A DNA stretch of 64,000 bases, taken from Spinellus fusiger (Eukaryota > Mucoromycota > Mucoromycetes > Mucorales > Phycomycetaceae). Shown here piece by piece: positions 47,709 to 59,700 of the stretch (the first letter of the stretch is position 1; each line of letters opens with the position of its first letter). The translations under genes and the position numbers were made by a program. The notes under the pieces are model-generated. The model had not been told where the DNA came from, did not search any database, and saw only the letters and a program-made list of their open reading frames with translations. The DNA is taken from the NCBI GenBank assembly GCA_025094145.1, contig JALLLS010000003.1:372001-436000 (forward strand), written 5' to 3'.

Positions 47709-50700
47709 CCTGAAGGTTGAAAAGCATATGGAAGCCCAGCACAAGCAGATAAAAACTCTGATCTTCCAGCTCAACAAGTTGAACTCGGGAAAAGATTAGG
47801 CGGTACATGCATACCCTCATTACTAGTTGTAGGCTCTATTATTGAAAATAAACAAGGAACTACAAATAGTGGTCGTATGTATCGCACACATAAGAGGAAA
47901 CATTTATCATATTGGGTGACCTTGCCAGATACCCTCATTGGCAAAAAAATGATACTTGCAGTGGCTGAACAAGGAGCTGCCACAAACCTTATCACTAAAG
48001 AAGCTGCAGATCGCTTGGGTCTATGTGTACAAACTGAAGCACCACCGGGGCTCCGATCATTGTGGAACGACGAACCCTACACCACCTTAGGAAGTACAAA
48101 TGCCAAGGCAAAAGTAAACGGTTGTCCTGCAAAATGGGTAAAGCTTGCAGTAGTGGGATTCAAGACAGAATGGGAGCTGCTGCTAGGATCCAAGACATTG
48201 GATGGCATGGGTTTCCTCCTGAAAAGCTCTGCTGTTGAAAAACGACACAAATCAAAGTCCACCTACGACATGGCTCTTGGATCAGAAGATGAATCAGAAA
48301 GAACCTTAGACCAAGAAAAGACACCAGTAGTCCAAAGAAAGATGCAGATTTCCCTGGGACTCCCTGAAGATTTCTTTAGGCCTCAGGTGGATGAAGACTT
48401 TGAAAGACACAATGCTATGTATCTCAGTGTGGACAGACAGAACATCTATGAGAGACTGGCATCCCATTGTGATGAAAAAACTAACAATGCACTACTTGAT
48501 GCACTACTCCCATATCGCGCTGCTCTGAGAGAGTATCCCAATGGATGCCCCCCACCAGCAGCATATGCACTAATAATCCCTCCTATGAAACCAGAAGCTA
48601 AACTACTGTATGTGGTTCAACATACACTGAGTGGAGCAGCCTATGAATCCAGAGAAGCATTTGTCAAGCCCCGCCTGCAATATGGTATTGATGAGCCCAG
48701 CAGAGTACATGCACAAGTACCTATTTTCTCTGTAAGAAAAACCAGGCACCACAGACCGAAGAGTGCTTTTCGATGACAGCTCGAACAGTACCATTAACAT
48801 GGAAAAGATAGGTCTACAACTACCTATTTCTATAGAGCGCTCTCTCTTCGCAAGAGGAGCCAAAGTTATTACCTCTCTGGATCTTACCTCCTTCTTCACA
48901 GCTATAAGACTGGATCATAAAGTGAGAGACTTTTGGACATTTGACAGAGAAAGTATTGGAAAATTGAGAACTAGGAGACTAGTGCAAGGAAACTCTGAAT
49001 CACCAGCAATTGCACAAGCTTTCCTGCAACATGTATTATCAAAAGCCCACAATCTGGCAAACAAACTCTTAATCTATATCGATAACATCTACCTAAAGTC
49101 AATGACTGGAGACATCACAGAACACACTCAAGACATCAGTGAAGTTGTTCGCTGCCTAGCCGAAGCAAACCTCCTCATCAACATGAAGAAAAGTATTTTC
49201 TTTGGAAAAAATGACAGCAATACCAGGACGTAAATGGAATAGCAATGGAGATTGGAAGGTTTCAGACCATAGAATTCAACACCTCTTGTTGTTAGGAATG
49301 CCGGAGACAGTAAAAGGAATCCAAAGAATGTGCAGAGGGATTAATTCCATCAGTGAACATCTCCCATGGTCCCAGTCCATACTGCTCCCCTTCTATGAGA
49401 TGATTGGAAAGAAGAAGCGCCTAATCAGAGACGACAAAAATTCTCTCAGACCAAACTGGGAGGCATTGATGAGGGCCCTCACAGATACAAAGCATTTGGT
49501 AGTACCTCAACACGGTGCACTCTTGACACTACGCGTAGACGCTGCCAAATCTGGTATTGGAGCATTGCTACTAACTCACCCTACTGACAACCAAGAAAAC
49601 GTAGTGCCTGTGGCATACTATTCAAAAGCATTTGATGGAGCCCAGGGTAGTAGGCATCCAAGTTAGAGAGAAGCATACGGAATCGTGGCTTCTGTAAACC
49701 ATTTTTACTCATACTTGGATTGGTACGTAAATCTAATGATTGAGACTGATGTCACCACAGCTCTTGGCCTCTTTACACACAAAACAAAACACTTTAGGGA
49801 TGACTTATCCCGTTTCAGAGCAGAGCTTAGCAGTCTAGGCGTTCAACAGCATATGGTGATTCATCGTTCAGGAGAATCACAACTCACCACAGACAGGCTC
49901 TCCCGCGTATTGGACAAAGTAAGAATGCCTAAGAAAAAGAAAAGTAAAGATACAGAAGGGATCATTGGAGCCTTTGGAGTTGAACAATCCTCTCAGATTG
50001 GAATTGAGTTAGAAGAGATAGTATCATGGGATGATGAGGACAACACAGATGATGAAGGGGACTCTGACTATGAACCTGAAGAAGAAGAAAGTGATGAAGA
50101 GAGAGAAGAGGGGCTGAAAGACATTGAGATGCACTGCGCATCCAAGGATGAGTTTATATATGAAGGTGATCCAGAGGGAACTCTATCTTACCACGCAGCT
50201 GCCTTGGAAGACATAATAGAGCCATATGGCTTAGTACCTGACACTGAAGACGATCCAACCATCCAGTGATGGATAAAGCTAGTAGAGCTTTGCAAACCCT
50301 TGGAGACAGATCCCACTCCGGACATGGAAGAAGTAAAAAACATGAAGATCATCAATGGTGTGCTACAACACCATGCAACTACACACACTGTTGGATCTCT
50401 GGGGGCTTGGGGGCCTGTACTTACCAGAAGCCTAACCAGGAGCTAGATAAAAGACACCCATAGAAAGCTAGCTCATCCAGGTATCACTAGAATGCCTACT
50501 TATGTCAAAGAAAGAATGTGGTGTGAAGGATTACAAAATCTGGTCAAGAAGGCAGTGAAGTTGTGTCATGTCTGTCAAATGAGTGCAATCCAGCAGAGAG
50601 CATACACACCAATGAGCACCTCTGCCACCTCTGAAGCACACGATCACATATACATCGATCTCTTATATGTTGGAAACGATGAAAATGCAGAAACAGATGC

Positions 50701-51961
50701 ACCTGTAGTGACTGACTCTGCCAGTGGATATTACGAAGTATATCCTATGATGGATACAACCCTCAACGTCTGTTATTGGAGCCTTGCAGACAAACTGGTT
50801 TGCTAGACATAGAGTCCCCTTGAAACTCACAAGTGACAATGGCAGACAATTTATCTCTAATGAGTTTGTAGACTTTCTAGAAAAGAAGGACATCCTACAC
50901 ATACGCGCCTCTGCAATACACCCACAGTCAAAACTAGCCGAAATTGCTGTAAAACTATTCAAAGACAAGTTGAGAAGGTTGAAGGTTGAAGATCCCGAAT
51001 CAAAAGGATGGACTCAGTATATTCCCTGCATAGTGGCTTCTCATGCCCATACGGTCTCATCAGCACTAGGGTGCATACCCTATGAACGTTTCTATGCCAC
51101 CTCTTCTCTGGAGTCAGAAAGACCAAGATTGTTAGTCCACAGAGATAAAGACAAAATCGAAGTGCTAGAACGAAAGATCACATAGACTACGATTTAGCAG
51201 AGAGCAATGTCCAGAAGAAAGGCATTGGAAAGAGCTAACAAGAACATAAAGGCCAGATGATTCTAACTTAGTGAATGGGTCTCGGTAAAGGTGTTACCAA
51301 AGGCTTCAAACATATCGAAACAGTGGGAAAGAAGGGCAGGTCCATACTAAGCGATAGCCAGATACAAGATAGTGTACTCTCTACGTGACAAAGAGGGTAT
51401 ACCGCTAGTAAAGAACTACCATGGTGAAAGGCTAATCCCATACCACTGGGATGAAGAAGAAAGTCTAGTACAGTAAAGAGACTCCCCAGTTCCAGACCAA
51501 GAACACGTTGAAGACACACCATAATACAGACAGTAGCCAAGACAGTCTGGAAGAGCAGTCAGATGATGTATTGTCAGAGGAGCAAGACATTCAAACAGAC
51601 AAAGAACAGGAAGAACAAGAAGCCTATGAAGGAAGAGAAATACCAAGAGAACCATTGGAAGAACAGCAACAAGATGTAGCCGAAGAAGCTCATGAGATGC
51701 CTCCATCCAATGATCATGAGACAGAAGAACTAGAACCTACTGGCCCTGACTTGCCCGGAAATTCTGAGATAGCAATAGCCCAGTCAATCTATCGCTTAGG
51801 CACAAGCTTTTATGGACAGAAAAGAAAAATGACAGTGAGGTGGCTAGAATCATAAGGCCAAGAGGTAACTGCACGGGAAAGGGGTTTCGAATATGAGAGT
51901 CCTCCCTTAAGACCTACAAGAAGACGATGACTATGAAGATGACAATGCACAAAGCCTGGAG
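47709..51961 (+). mobile_element. Decayed Ty3/gypsy-like LTR retrotransposon
   Basis: Internal pol region in the order protease, reverse transcriptase, RNase H, integrase, the Ty3/gypsy order. The gag region and 5' LTR are missing or replaced by the small element at 46483-47708. The 3' side meets the LINE 5' border at 51962. An alternative 3' limit near 52020 (stop after a HILRDIVIV-like end) would place part of the shared LINE flank inside this element. No pair of LTRs was found. Confidence 0.75.
47877..51855 (+). pseudogene. Ty3/gypsy-like pol polyprotein, broken
   Basis: Retropepsin-like block AVAEQGAATNLITKEAADRL (47961-48020) has Glu-Gln-Gly where Asp-Thr-Gly is usual. RT pieces are LDLTSFFTAIRLDHK and LVQGNSESPAIAQAF, with active-site motif YIDN in place of YxDD (near 49078). 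RNase H starts LRVDAAKSGIGALL and has an in-frame stop at 49664. The integrase zinc domain (HPGITRM...CHVCQ) and core (HIYIDLLYV, LTSDNGRQF) follow near 50470-50960. A Glu-rich C-terminal segment contains FYGQKRKMTVRW. At least five frame changes or stops interrupt it, so it is inactive. Confidence 0.85.
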
Positions 51962-52718
51962 TATGTTGAGAATATCGAGGAATTAAGTGCACACATCTTA
52001 AGAGACATTGTTATTGTATAAATTAGATGAATTTAACATGGTCTGAAAAGTATACAAGTGGTTGCAGTTGTTGTAGTATAGCACTTTGAGAAATGCAACT
52101 CTTTTTATTATCAAACATACCGTTTGTTTCTGGTTGTTTCTGAACAATATTATTACGATATAACAATGTCTCCTACAAGGGTCTCTCTTGGTTTCAAAGC
52201 AACAAGCTTCTACTTACAGGAATAACCACGAGAAGGTGGAGACCATATATTCCCAACCCCCAGATCCCAAGCTTGACACTCTACCAAGTTCCCGCTGAAG
52301 TACGAAGACCCAGTAGAGGAAAACGCAACATTCAGGTATCCCTTGGTCGCTCCCGCTGAAGTACAATGCCGCGACATTCGGGTATCCCATAAGCTTGATG
52401 CTCATGTTCCCGCCGAAGCACTGCATCGCAACATTCAGGTATTACGTGAGTTACAAGATAGCCCCAGACCCCAACCATTCATTACGATAAAAACTTTAAA
52501 GTAAGAACGAAAAAGCACTGATAAAAACGAGAGTTTTTTTTAGGTTTATTGTGTCATGAAGCCATGATGTCACCACTCAAGGAATCGGGGTTAGAACTTA
52601 TCGCAGGAATTCTTAATCATAGCATAAACATAATACATAGCATAAACATAATACATAGCATAAACATAATACATAGCATAAACATCTTCACAATGACCGC
52701 CTTGAGCGATCGCCATTC

Positions 52719-53459
52719 ATGATTGAGAAAACAACGCCATGGTATGGCATCAATAAAACTGTTACTGGCCCGAGGCCATTTATTCGTCGCCCTAACAAGG
52801 CGCTTCATATCTTCACGGCTCCTGGCTGTGAGTCTCTTCGCCATGTGGACCCTGTTACGTCTGCATGGGCTCACACAATGCACCCTGAGTGTGCTGCATT
52901 TAACTTTGGCAAACAGGCCAAGGCTCAAGACATTGTCCTAGTCTTGATCCACCAACTGGGTGCAGTGGTCGCCATCACCACACGCTACACCAGAGCCAAG
53001 GACCCCGAGATGTGCCTTAAGGCCACCTCTGAAGGTGTGTCTTTCAACAACATGAGGGTTGTTGCTTCTGCTGGGCTTGACTCAGACGCCAACCTGGTAA
53101 AAGTCAACCTATACCAGATCCCCAGTTGCCACCCCGAGAGGGATTTGCAGGCACCCATTGTCGAGGCATTCCAGCCTTATGGCAAGGTTGTGCACCTTTG
53201 TGCTTACGTGGATGAGCACAGGATCTTCCGAGGTGAGGCCTCAGTTCTTCTGGACATCTCTGATGTGGACATTGTCCAACCCCTTCGCCACTTCCTCCAC
53301 CTTGGAGGCTCCACCACCACCACTAAAGCCAAAACCCCTGCCAAGTCCTCCTCCTTCTCTTCCTACAGTACTCGCTCCCAGAGAACCGTGCCTGCCATTC
53401 CTTTGCCTGCTTCTGCCTCCACTGCTGACCCCACCAAGGTCAATACTATGGAGTTATGA
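52719..53459 (+). CDS. LINE ORF1 protein, copy 2
   Basis: 246 codons from ATG at 52719, intact. Same protein as 42159-42896 with one extra residue in the Ser-rich tail. Probable RNA-binding ORF1p from its position before ORF2 and its RRM-like middle part; no zinc knuckle was seen. The tail (STTTTKAKTPAKSSS) is basic and low-complexity. Confidence 0.7.
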   Translation: MIEKTTPWYGINKTVTGPRPFIRRPNKALHIFTAPGCESLRHVDPVTSAWAHTMHPECAAFNFGKQAKAQDIVLVLIHQLGAVVAITTRYTRAKDPEMCLKATSEGVSFNNMRVVASAGLDSDANLVKVNLYQIPSCHPERDLQAPIVEAFQPYGKVVHLCAYVDEHRIFRGEASVLLDISDVDIVQPLRHFLHLGGSTTTTKAKTPAKSSSFSSYSTRSQRTVPAIPLPASASTADPTKVNTMEL

Positions 53460-53486
53460 GTGTCGGCCCTCTTTAGTTAGGGACCC

Positions 53487-56109
53487 TCAATCTGAGAGGT
53501 CTCTCCTCTCTTGTACATAGTCGTTCTTCCCCAAAGTCACTCCTTATCCGCCGCCTTTGTTCTCTGTCCCCTTCTCTGTCACTTTTTGCATTGCAGGAAA
53601 CCCACACCACTCCCGAACGCCATTCCTCACTCAACCTCCTCTTCCAAGCCCAGTCTAGTCTCTGGACTCAGCACTGTGGCCTTGTCTCTTTTCACGCTCA
53701 TTTACTACTCACCCACTTGCACACTTCTGTAGATAACAGGATCCTTGCTGTCCAAGTGTATCACACACCGAGAACCGCATGGATCCATTTATTGTAGTTG
53801 TAGTCTATGGACCCACGACATACAGCAAACGCTATTCTTTTTTTTAGTCTCTTGTTTCGACACTTACCTCACTGCCTTCTTCCATGGCAGGCATGCTTGG
53901 ACATGCACGCCAATTCTACCAAGACCTCTACACTGCAGGACCCCATTGACTCTGTCTCTGGTGAGTCTTTGCTCAACAACGTTCCTTCTTCTGCCTCTCT
54001 GCTTGACAAGATTACTCTTGAAGAGATTACACTTATTTTGAAAGATACACCCAGCAACTCGAGCCCTGGTTTGGATGGACTTCCCTATCCCTTGTGGAGA
54101 AGGTTGTTCAGACATTCCTTTATGCAAGAGTTGGCTCGACAGGTGTATTAAGATGCTTTGTTTGGTGTTTTTCCTTCCTCTTGGTTGGAAACGGTGTTGG
54201 TACTTTTGCCAAAGGCTGGTGACCCTTTTCTTTTGAAGAATTGGCGTCCCATCTCGCTAATTAGCTGTGATGCCAAGATCTTTACCAAGATCATCACCTC
54301 TCGACTTCGGTTTTGTCTCGGCCCTCTGATGACTCCCTATCAAACGGGTTTCATGGCCAATCGTTTTGGTTCTCCTGTGGTCTTTGTGGACACTGTCTGT
54401 TCGTTGTTTTTTGCTACCAAGATTCATGTCAATGTAGATGGTTTTGTGTCCCCCCCGTTCCCCCAGGGTCGTGGGCTGCGACAAGGAGATCCACTTTCTC
54501 CTCTTCTTTTCAACCTTGCTTTTGAGCCATTGCTCCGCACCATTCTTGCTTCCTCTTCTCTTCGAGGCTTCTGTTTTGGTGTTCCTTCGCTGTTGTCCGA
54601 AGTTGTTCCTCTGGTTCCGCCTCCTCCCTTGAAGGTATTGGCTTATGCTGATGATCTTCTAGTGTTCCTTTCTTGTCCTGTTGAGCTCGCTTCTCTTCTT
54701 GAGATTCTCTCTGTGTTTGGTCTGGCATCCAATGCTCGGGTCAACTTCAGCAAGACCGTCGCGGTTGCTCTTTCAGGGCATTTCGTTCCTGACTGGGGTC
54801 CTGTGCTGGATGCCTCTGACATATCATGTCGCCATGATAGTCATGCAGTTCATGCTGTCCGTTGTCTTGGTTTTCCTCTGTCGTCGCCCCCAACCCAGTT
54901 GGATCACTTCCGTTTGGCCCTTCTGCAGAAGTTGGAAAGGCAATGCAACATCATGTCGCAGCGCCACCTTTCTGCTCGGGGTAAGAGCCTAGTGGCTAAT
55001 TCCTTGCTCCTCAGCTCCATTTGGCATGTCCTGTATGTGGCCCCTGCTCCCAACTCTTTCCTCTCTGCTGTTCTTGGACTTGTTCGTGGATACCTTAACC
55101 TCGGTTTTGGTAGTCCTGGATGGGATCTGCTCTGCCAACCTCGTAGGCGTGGTGGCATTGGTTTGCTGAACCCTGTCCGTCAGCAAAAGGCTCTCCAATT
55201 ACGCTGGATCCTTTCTCTTTTAACCGACTCTTTTTCTTCTACTTTTTCTACTTCTTCTACTTCTACTACTATTACTTCCTTTGTACTTAGCTACTTAGAC
55301 TTTCTTCTTCCGCTGTACTTCCAAGCACCTTCTGCCTCTGTCGCTCTTCTGTTTCCCTGCCATGTGTGCAACTGTCCGTCTTCTCTGCGCCCGATTCATC
55401 GTGGTTGCTCTTCTTTTCCCGTCTCTCCCCTCCCAATGCATGTTAGTATGGATGCTCCTACCCTGCTAACATTGCCTCTGTCTACTGTTTGGAGTTTCTT
55501 TCCTCCTTTTGTTGCTCCTAAGCTCAATTTTGCCAAGGTGTTTGTCTTTCATGCATTTGAACTGGATAGCTTTGGCTGCCTATACCGAAAGCATATCTCG
55601 CAATTGGGTTTTGCGAAGTACCGCATCCTCTCTTTCTTCCGTGCTCTGGCCGTGGTTCTTGTCTGGCTTTGTGTTGGCATCTTCGGATCTCTCATAACAC
55701 TCGCACTGTTTGGTGGAAAGCTCTCTGGGGTCGGTTGCCCACACACAGTAGAATGCACTCTCTCCTGCCTGCCCAATTTCCTTCTCCTCTTTGCTTGTTC
55801 TGTTCTGCTTTGGTGGAAGACCAGGATCATTTTCTGTTTCTCTGTTCTGGGAAGAGGCGTGTGTGGAGTGTTGTTCTCTCTCGTTGGTGTCCCTCTTGGT
55901 GTCTTAAGGATGTCCAGTCTTTGTTCTCTTCTTGTTGTTCTCCTTCTCTGCCAGACGCTGACCTTGGTATTCTGGTAGTGGCTGCTACAGTGCAGGCAAA
56001 TTGGCGTGTCCACTGGGCCTTTATCTTTGACTCTGCTTCTTTTCTTCCTAGTGCTGTGGCCAGTAAAGCCTCTTCTTTGGTTGTGGCTCTGCATTCCATG
56101 GTGTCTTGA
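53487..56109 (+). pseudogene. LINE ORF2 (endonuclease/reverse transcriptase), copy 2, broken
   Basis: Endonuclease start near 53487-53797 (LQETHTT carries the expected catalytic Glu) stops at WIHLL and lacks most of the domain. The RT N-terminal piece ends in a stop at about 54149. A 606-codon ORF 54158-55978 holds RT motifs WRPISLISC, GLRQGDPLSPLLF and YADDLLVF. Its last third is out of frame: the true C-terminal zinc-like domain lies in the other frame, 55669-56109. The stretch at 54158 therefore starts at a TTG-type codon after a stop, not at a natural start. Confidence 0.85.
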
Positions 56110-56273
56110 AGTGTTTTTCTTTCTTTCTTTTCTTTCTTTTTCTCTTCTTTCCCTCTCTCTTTCTTATATACTACTCATCTTGGCTAGTTTCCTTTCTCTT
56201 TTTCTTCTGTCCACGTGACTTTTACTTTCAAGTGCCGTATGTCATAGCGTGTCGGCCTATTCAATAAAGAATA

Positions 56274-57123
56274 CAAAAAGAATAGTAGCCCACTTCTCTT
56301 TCATCAGTTTAAATGTTATTTATGAATTGAACGTGATTTTTTTTATCAGAATAAGCTAAATAGATAATATTTTGGATATTTCATCTGTTGCCATTAATAA
56401 ATGTATTTCCATTGTATTATTATAAATAGGATGATAATACTAATGGCTGTCTTTCATAAGATAATATCTACAGTATTCTTAATATACCTGTATTATATTT
56501 ATTGTAAGAGTCAATGATCAGATGTATTTACATTTACTGCCAATCAGAAGGAAGCTGATGAGAGAATACATTTATGATAAATAATGTTAGCAATTAAGGT
56601 GAATATCATATCTAGAATATTGGACAGTGTTGGTAGTAGTATAGATATGCCTTAAATATGGTAAAAAATTCCTCTTAGAGTATTGTGGGTCAGCCTTGAC
56701 AAGATAAGGCACACTGCAGATATACTGCTTTCCTCCCACTCTCCTTTCCAATGACATTCTGAAAACTCATTTAATAAAGGCATATGTTTATTTGACATTT
56801 AGCCTGTATTTATAAATATAAATAGTAACTCAAAAAAAAAACTTAAAGTAAAAAATAACACACAAAGCATAGGCTTGGCATGTTAGACAGTGTCCTTTTC
56901 TTTTTCTTAAAAAAAATAACTTTCTTCAATAATTAAACTCAATTGCATATTTTCTTAGAGGCCATCAGTGCTTACGAATGGGTTAATCTTAGGCATACAA
57001 AGTTCTCTGGCAAAAACAACTATTTAAAGTGTGGCAGAAATTTCTCTTTTCTTGTGTGAATACAAAAGCAAACAGGCAATACTGCCTTCATTCAAACATA
57101 TCATAATACACACTGGTACACAT

Positions 57124-57154
<31 letters not shown>

Positions 57155-57160
57155 TAAAAA

Positions 57161-57197
<37 letters not shown>

Positions 57198-57214
57198 AAA
57201 TAAAAAATAAAAAT

Positions 57215-57250
<36 letters not shown>

Positions 57251-57351
57251 AAATAAAAAATAAAAATAAAATAAAAAACAGATATTCTTTTCTTTTTTTT
57301 CTTTTTAATGACCAAAAAGATATATTACTTAACAAGCCAATTTCTTACCGC
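56274..57351. other. AT-rich spacer
   Basis: Between LINE copy 2 and the ATG22 stop. It has no coding signal, and includes an (AAAAATA)n tract at 57123-57278 close to the ATG22 3' end. Confidence 0.5.
57123..57278. repeat. (AAAAAT)n microsatellite
   Basis: About 155 bp of AAAAAT/AAAAATAAAAT units of variable length. Opens a spurious Phe/Tyr/Ile-rich ORF on the minus strand. Confidence 0.95.
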
Positions 57352-59700
57352 TCAGTTACTATTTGTTTTTTGATAATAAAATACACTTGATACACTACTA
57401 TTAGAGCTATGGACTTCCTCTGTAGAGATGTTGCGTCGCTCCTTTTCTTCGTACACTTTAATGTGCATTTCAGCCTTATGCATATCAATGCACCCAATGA
57501 TCAAAACAGGTAAGAACTGACACACAGCACACATAATAAAGCCTGCTCGAATGTTCTGTGTAGTTCCGGTGATGCTGCTAGTGATCAAGGGACCTGTAAA
57601 CTGTGAAAGTTTACCTATAATACCAAACAATGCAAAGAACATATTCTCTTTTCCAAAAGGAATAAGCTCTGACCTGGTTACAACAACAAAGGAGCATGCA
57701 TGAGTGAATGGATAGTATAAGCTTCTATTGGCTGTCTTACATGAGTGTCTGTGAATAGGCGTAGAATGGAGCAGTAAAGATTCCGAACCATGCCTGATAA
57801 ATCCAGATTTCAGTGACATTACGAAACCCAAGAGTAGAACTTCCAATGCCAATGCATCCCCAGAGAGGCACAAGCAATGTTGCAACAATAGAGATCTGTA
57901 GCATTCGCTTGGTGGTCCAGTTGAAGTACTTTTGGAGATAAAGGAATAAGAAGCAGCCAATAATAGAGCAGACTGAATTGATAAGATTAAAGTAGGTCTG
58001 GAGCAGACTATCATAATTTGTAATTTTGTTGGAGATAATCTGAGTGAGAGCACTGGTACTGTTTACGGCGTCATTGAGGAAGAAGTAGCCCAAGAGAAAG
58101 AGAAATGTTTGTGGCAGTCGACGGTATTCTCTGAGTGCCCATCCTACTATGTACATCATGTATCAGTCCAATGCATACATCCTACAGGAGCTAGGAAAGG
58201 ATAGGCGTTAAATATAATACCTTGTTTCCACCCAAAAGTCAGATAGTTTGTGTTGGGAGGAAGAGGTGGGCCAGGACGACTTTTGTGAAGAGCAAACCAA
58301 GGGATAGCAAAGAGTAACCAATAGCCACCACAAATAGCACTAAAGATTGAATTGCTGTATTTTGGTAGGGTTTGCCATGGGGTGTTGTAATGAGCAGACA
58401 ATCCATAGGCAACACCAACGAGCAAAAGAGACAGGACGAAGAAGCCAATATTGGACCATGCTGTGGAGATGGTGGAGATGTGGTTACGCATCATGGATGC
58501 CATTTCTTGATAGTCAGAGCTCTCTGCTCCTAGTTCTCTACGTGCATTTCGGATTTTTGGGTCGTTAGTGGCTAGGACAGGGAAATAAGCCCAATAGAAG
58601 ACAAGGGAAACACCATAAGTTACTTGGAATACTAGTTGAATAAGTAAAGCAAGACCCCAATAACCACCTAAAACAAGACACTATGAGAAAATAGAATATG
58701 TGTTTTCTTTTCTTTTCTTTTCTTTTCTTTTCTGTTAATTCATGCTATTGGAGTCTATTTACTTTTAGTTTCATCAAATGTCAAAAAGACAATTTGTGCT
58801 GCACATGAGAGAAGAGTAACCGCCAACAAGATGTAGTTGCCGTTATTGCCATAGTCAGCCAATGAGCCTTTTTCGCAATAGCAAACAGCACAGTAATATA
58901 AATTAAAAAATTAAAATTAAAATTAAAAGAACAATAGTTTTTGAAGAATGATTATTCCAGTAAAAAAATCTACAATAGTAACAGTAGCCATAGTAACAGT
59001 AGCCATAGTAACAGTAGCCATAGTAACAGTAGTCATAGTAACAGTAGTCATAGTAGCCATAGTAGAAAATAAATAAGAATACTACTTACCAATTGTTGTG
59101 AGCACTAGTGTCTGAATAAGTGAACTAAAGCCATTGCCGAAAAGAACAATACTATCTACATTTAATTCAATGGTGCCTAGCCGTGCCTGACATAGTGTAT
59201 CAGGACCACAGGAAGCAAATGACCCATCTGATGTTTTGACTAAGGGATTCCAGCCATTGATTGAGATCAAATATTGCACCATGTTAGGTAAATATGTGTA
59301 GTTGTTGATCTGTGGAGAAGATAAAGGTAAGACCAATGACTTGAAGGTTGCATAAAAAGAAGTAAAACGCATAAGCATTTATCACCTACACCGTTGTTCT
59401 ATTGTAGAATGTATCATTCATTAATGGCTTCTGGATTTATACATCTCATAGTATCACTTACTCCATTACTGATGAATACAAAATTATGTATTAATATTAT
59501 TTATAATTATATGAGTACACTAGACACCACTCTACATGTCATAAACCCACTCACTAGTAGAGATAATAAGCCCGTCGCTCCCAATCTGTTGTTTGTGGCA
59601 CTCTATCCCAGTCTGACATCTCATTGTCATATTCAAAAGATGTTCGGACTTGAACATCTTTCTGGTATTCGTGATTCAATGTAAAGACTTTGTTCCACTG
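57352..59700 (-). CDS. ATG22: ATG22-like vacuolar amino-acid effluxer (MFS)
   Basis: Vacuolar membrane protein that exports amino acids released by autophagy (family knowledge). Minus-strand exons: an N-terminal piece with TTDWERRAYYLY (near 59690-59550), INNYTYLPNMVQYLISINGW to LTTIG (59316-59094), LADYGNNGNYILLAV (58870-58770), GGYWGLALLIQLVFQVTYG to FGWKQ (58672-58222), VGWALREYRRLPQTFLFLLGYFFLNDA to YSQTLM (58157-57737) and SELIPFGKENMFFALFGIIGK to the stop at 57352. The FLLGYFFLNDA and ELIPFGKENMFFALFGI blocks are typical of Atg22. The first membrane helix expected after YYLY was not found; a 7-nt microexon (TAATGGA near 59466) would keep the frame. A further upstream exon from ATG 60088 is possible. 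Introns contain microsatellites. Confidence 0.88.
58702..58732. repeat. (TTTTC)n microsatellite in ATG22 intron
   Basis: Six copies of a pentanucleotide between the ATG22 exons at 58770 and 58672. It forms a pyrimidine tract on the plus strand. Confidence 0.9.
58973..59065. repeat. 15-bp minisatellite in ATG22 intron
   Basis: About six copies of AACAGTAGCCATAGT with CC/TC variants, inside the intron between 59094 and 58870. Confidence 0.9.

Larger units (their letters stand above)
51962..56273 (+). mobile_element. LINE retrotransposon, copy 2
   Basis: About 4.31 kb, plus strand, the inverted partner of 39347-43669. The C-run is intact here, so the RT ORF runs 54158-55978. It shares the stop before the RT ORF, the short endonuclease and the late frameshift with copy 1. 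The 5' border is where identity with copy 1 begins (TGTTGAGAATATCG) and the 3' border follows AATAAAGAATA. Whether the first 560 bp are LINE 5' UTR or the end of a Ty3-like element is open. Confidence 0.9.

Noticed and set aside
39320..56290. Target-site duplications around the two LINEs
   Set aside because: The 5' and 3' flanks of each copy were compared and share no convincing direct repeat.
57024..57335. Phe/Tyr/Ile-rich minus-strand ORFs
   Set aside because: Translation of an (AAAAAT)n microsatellite.
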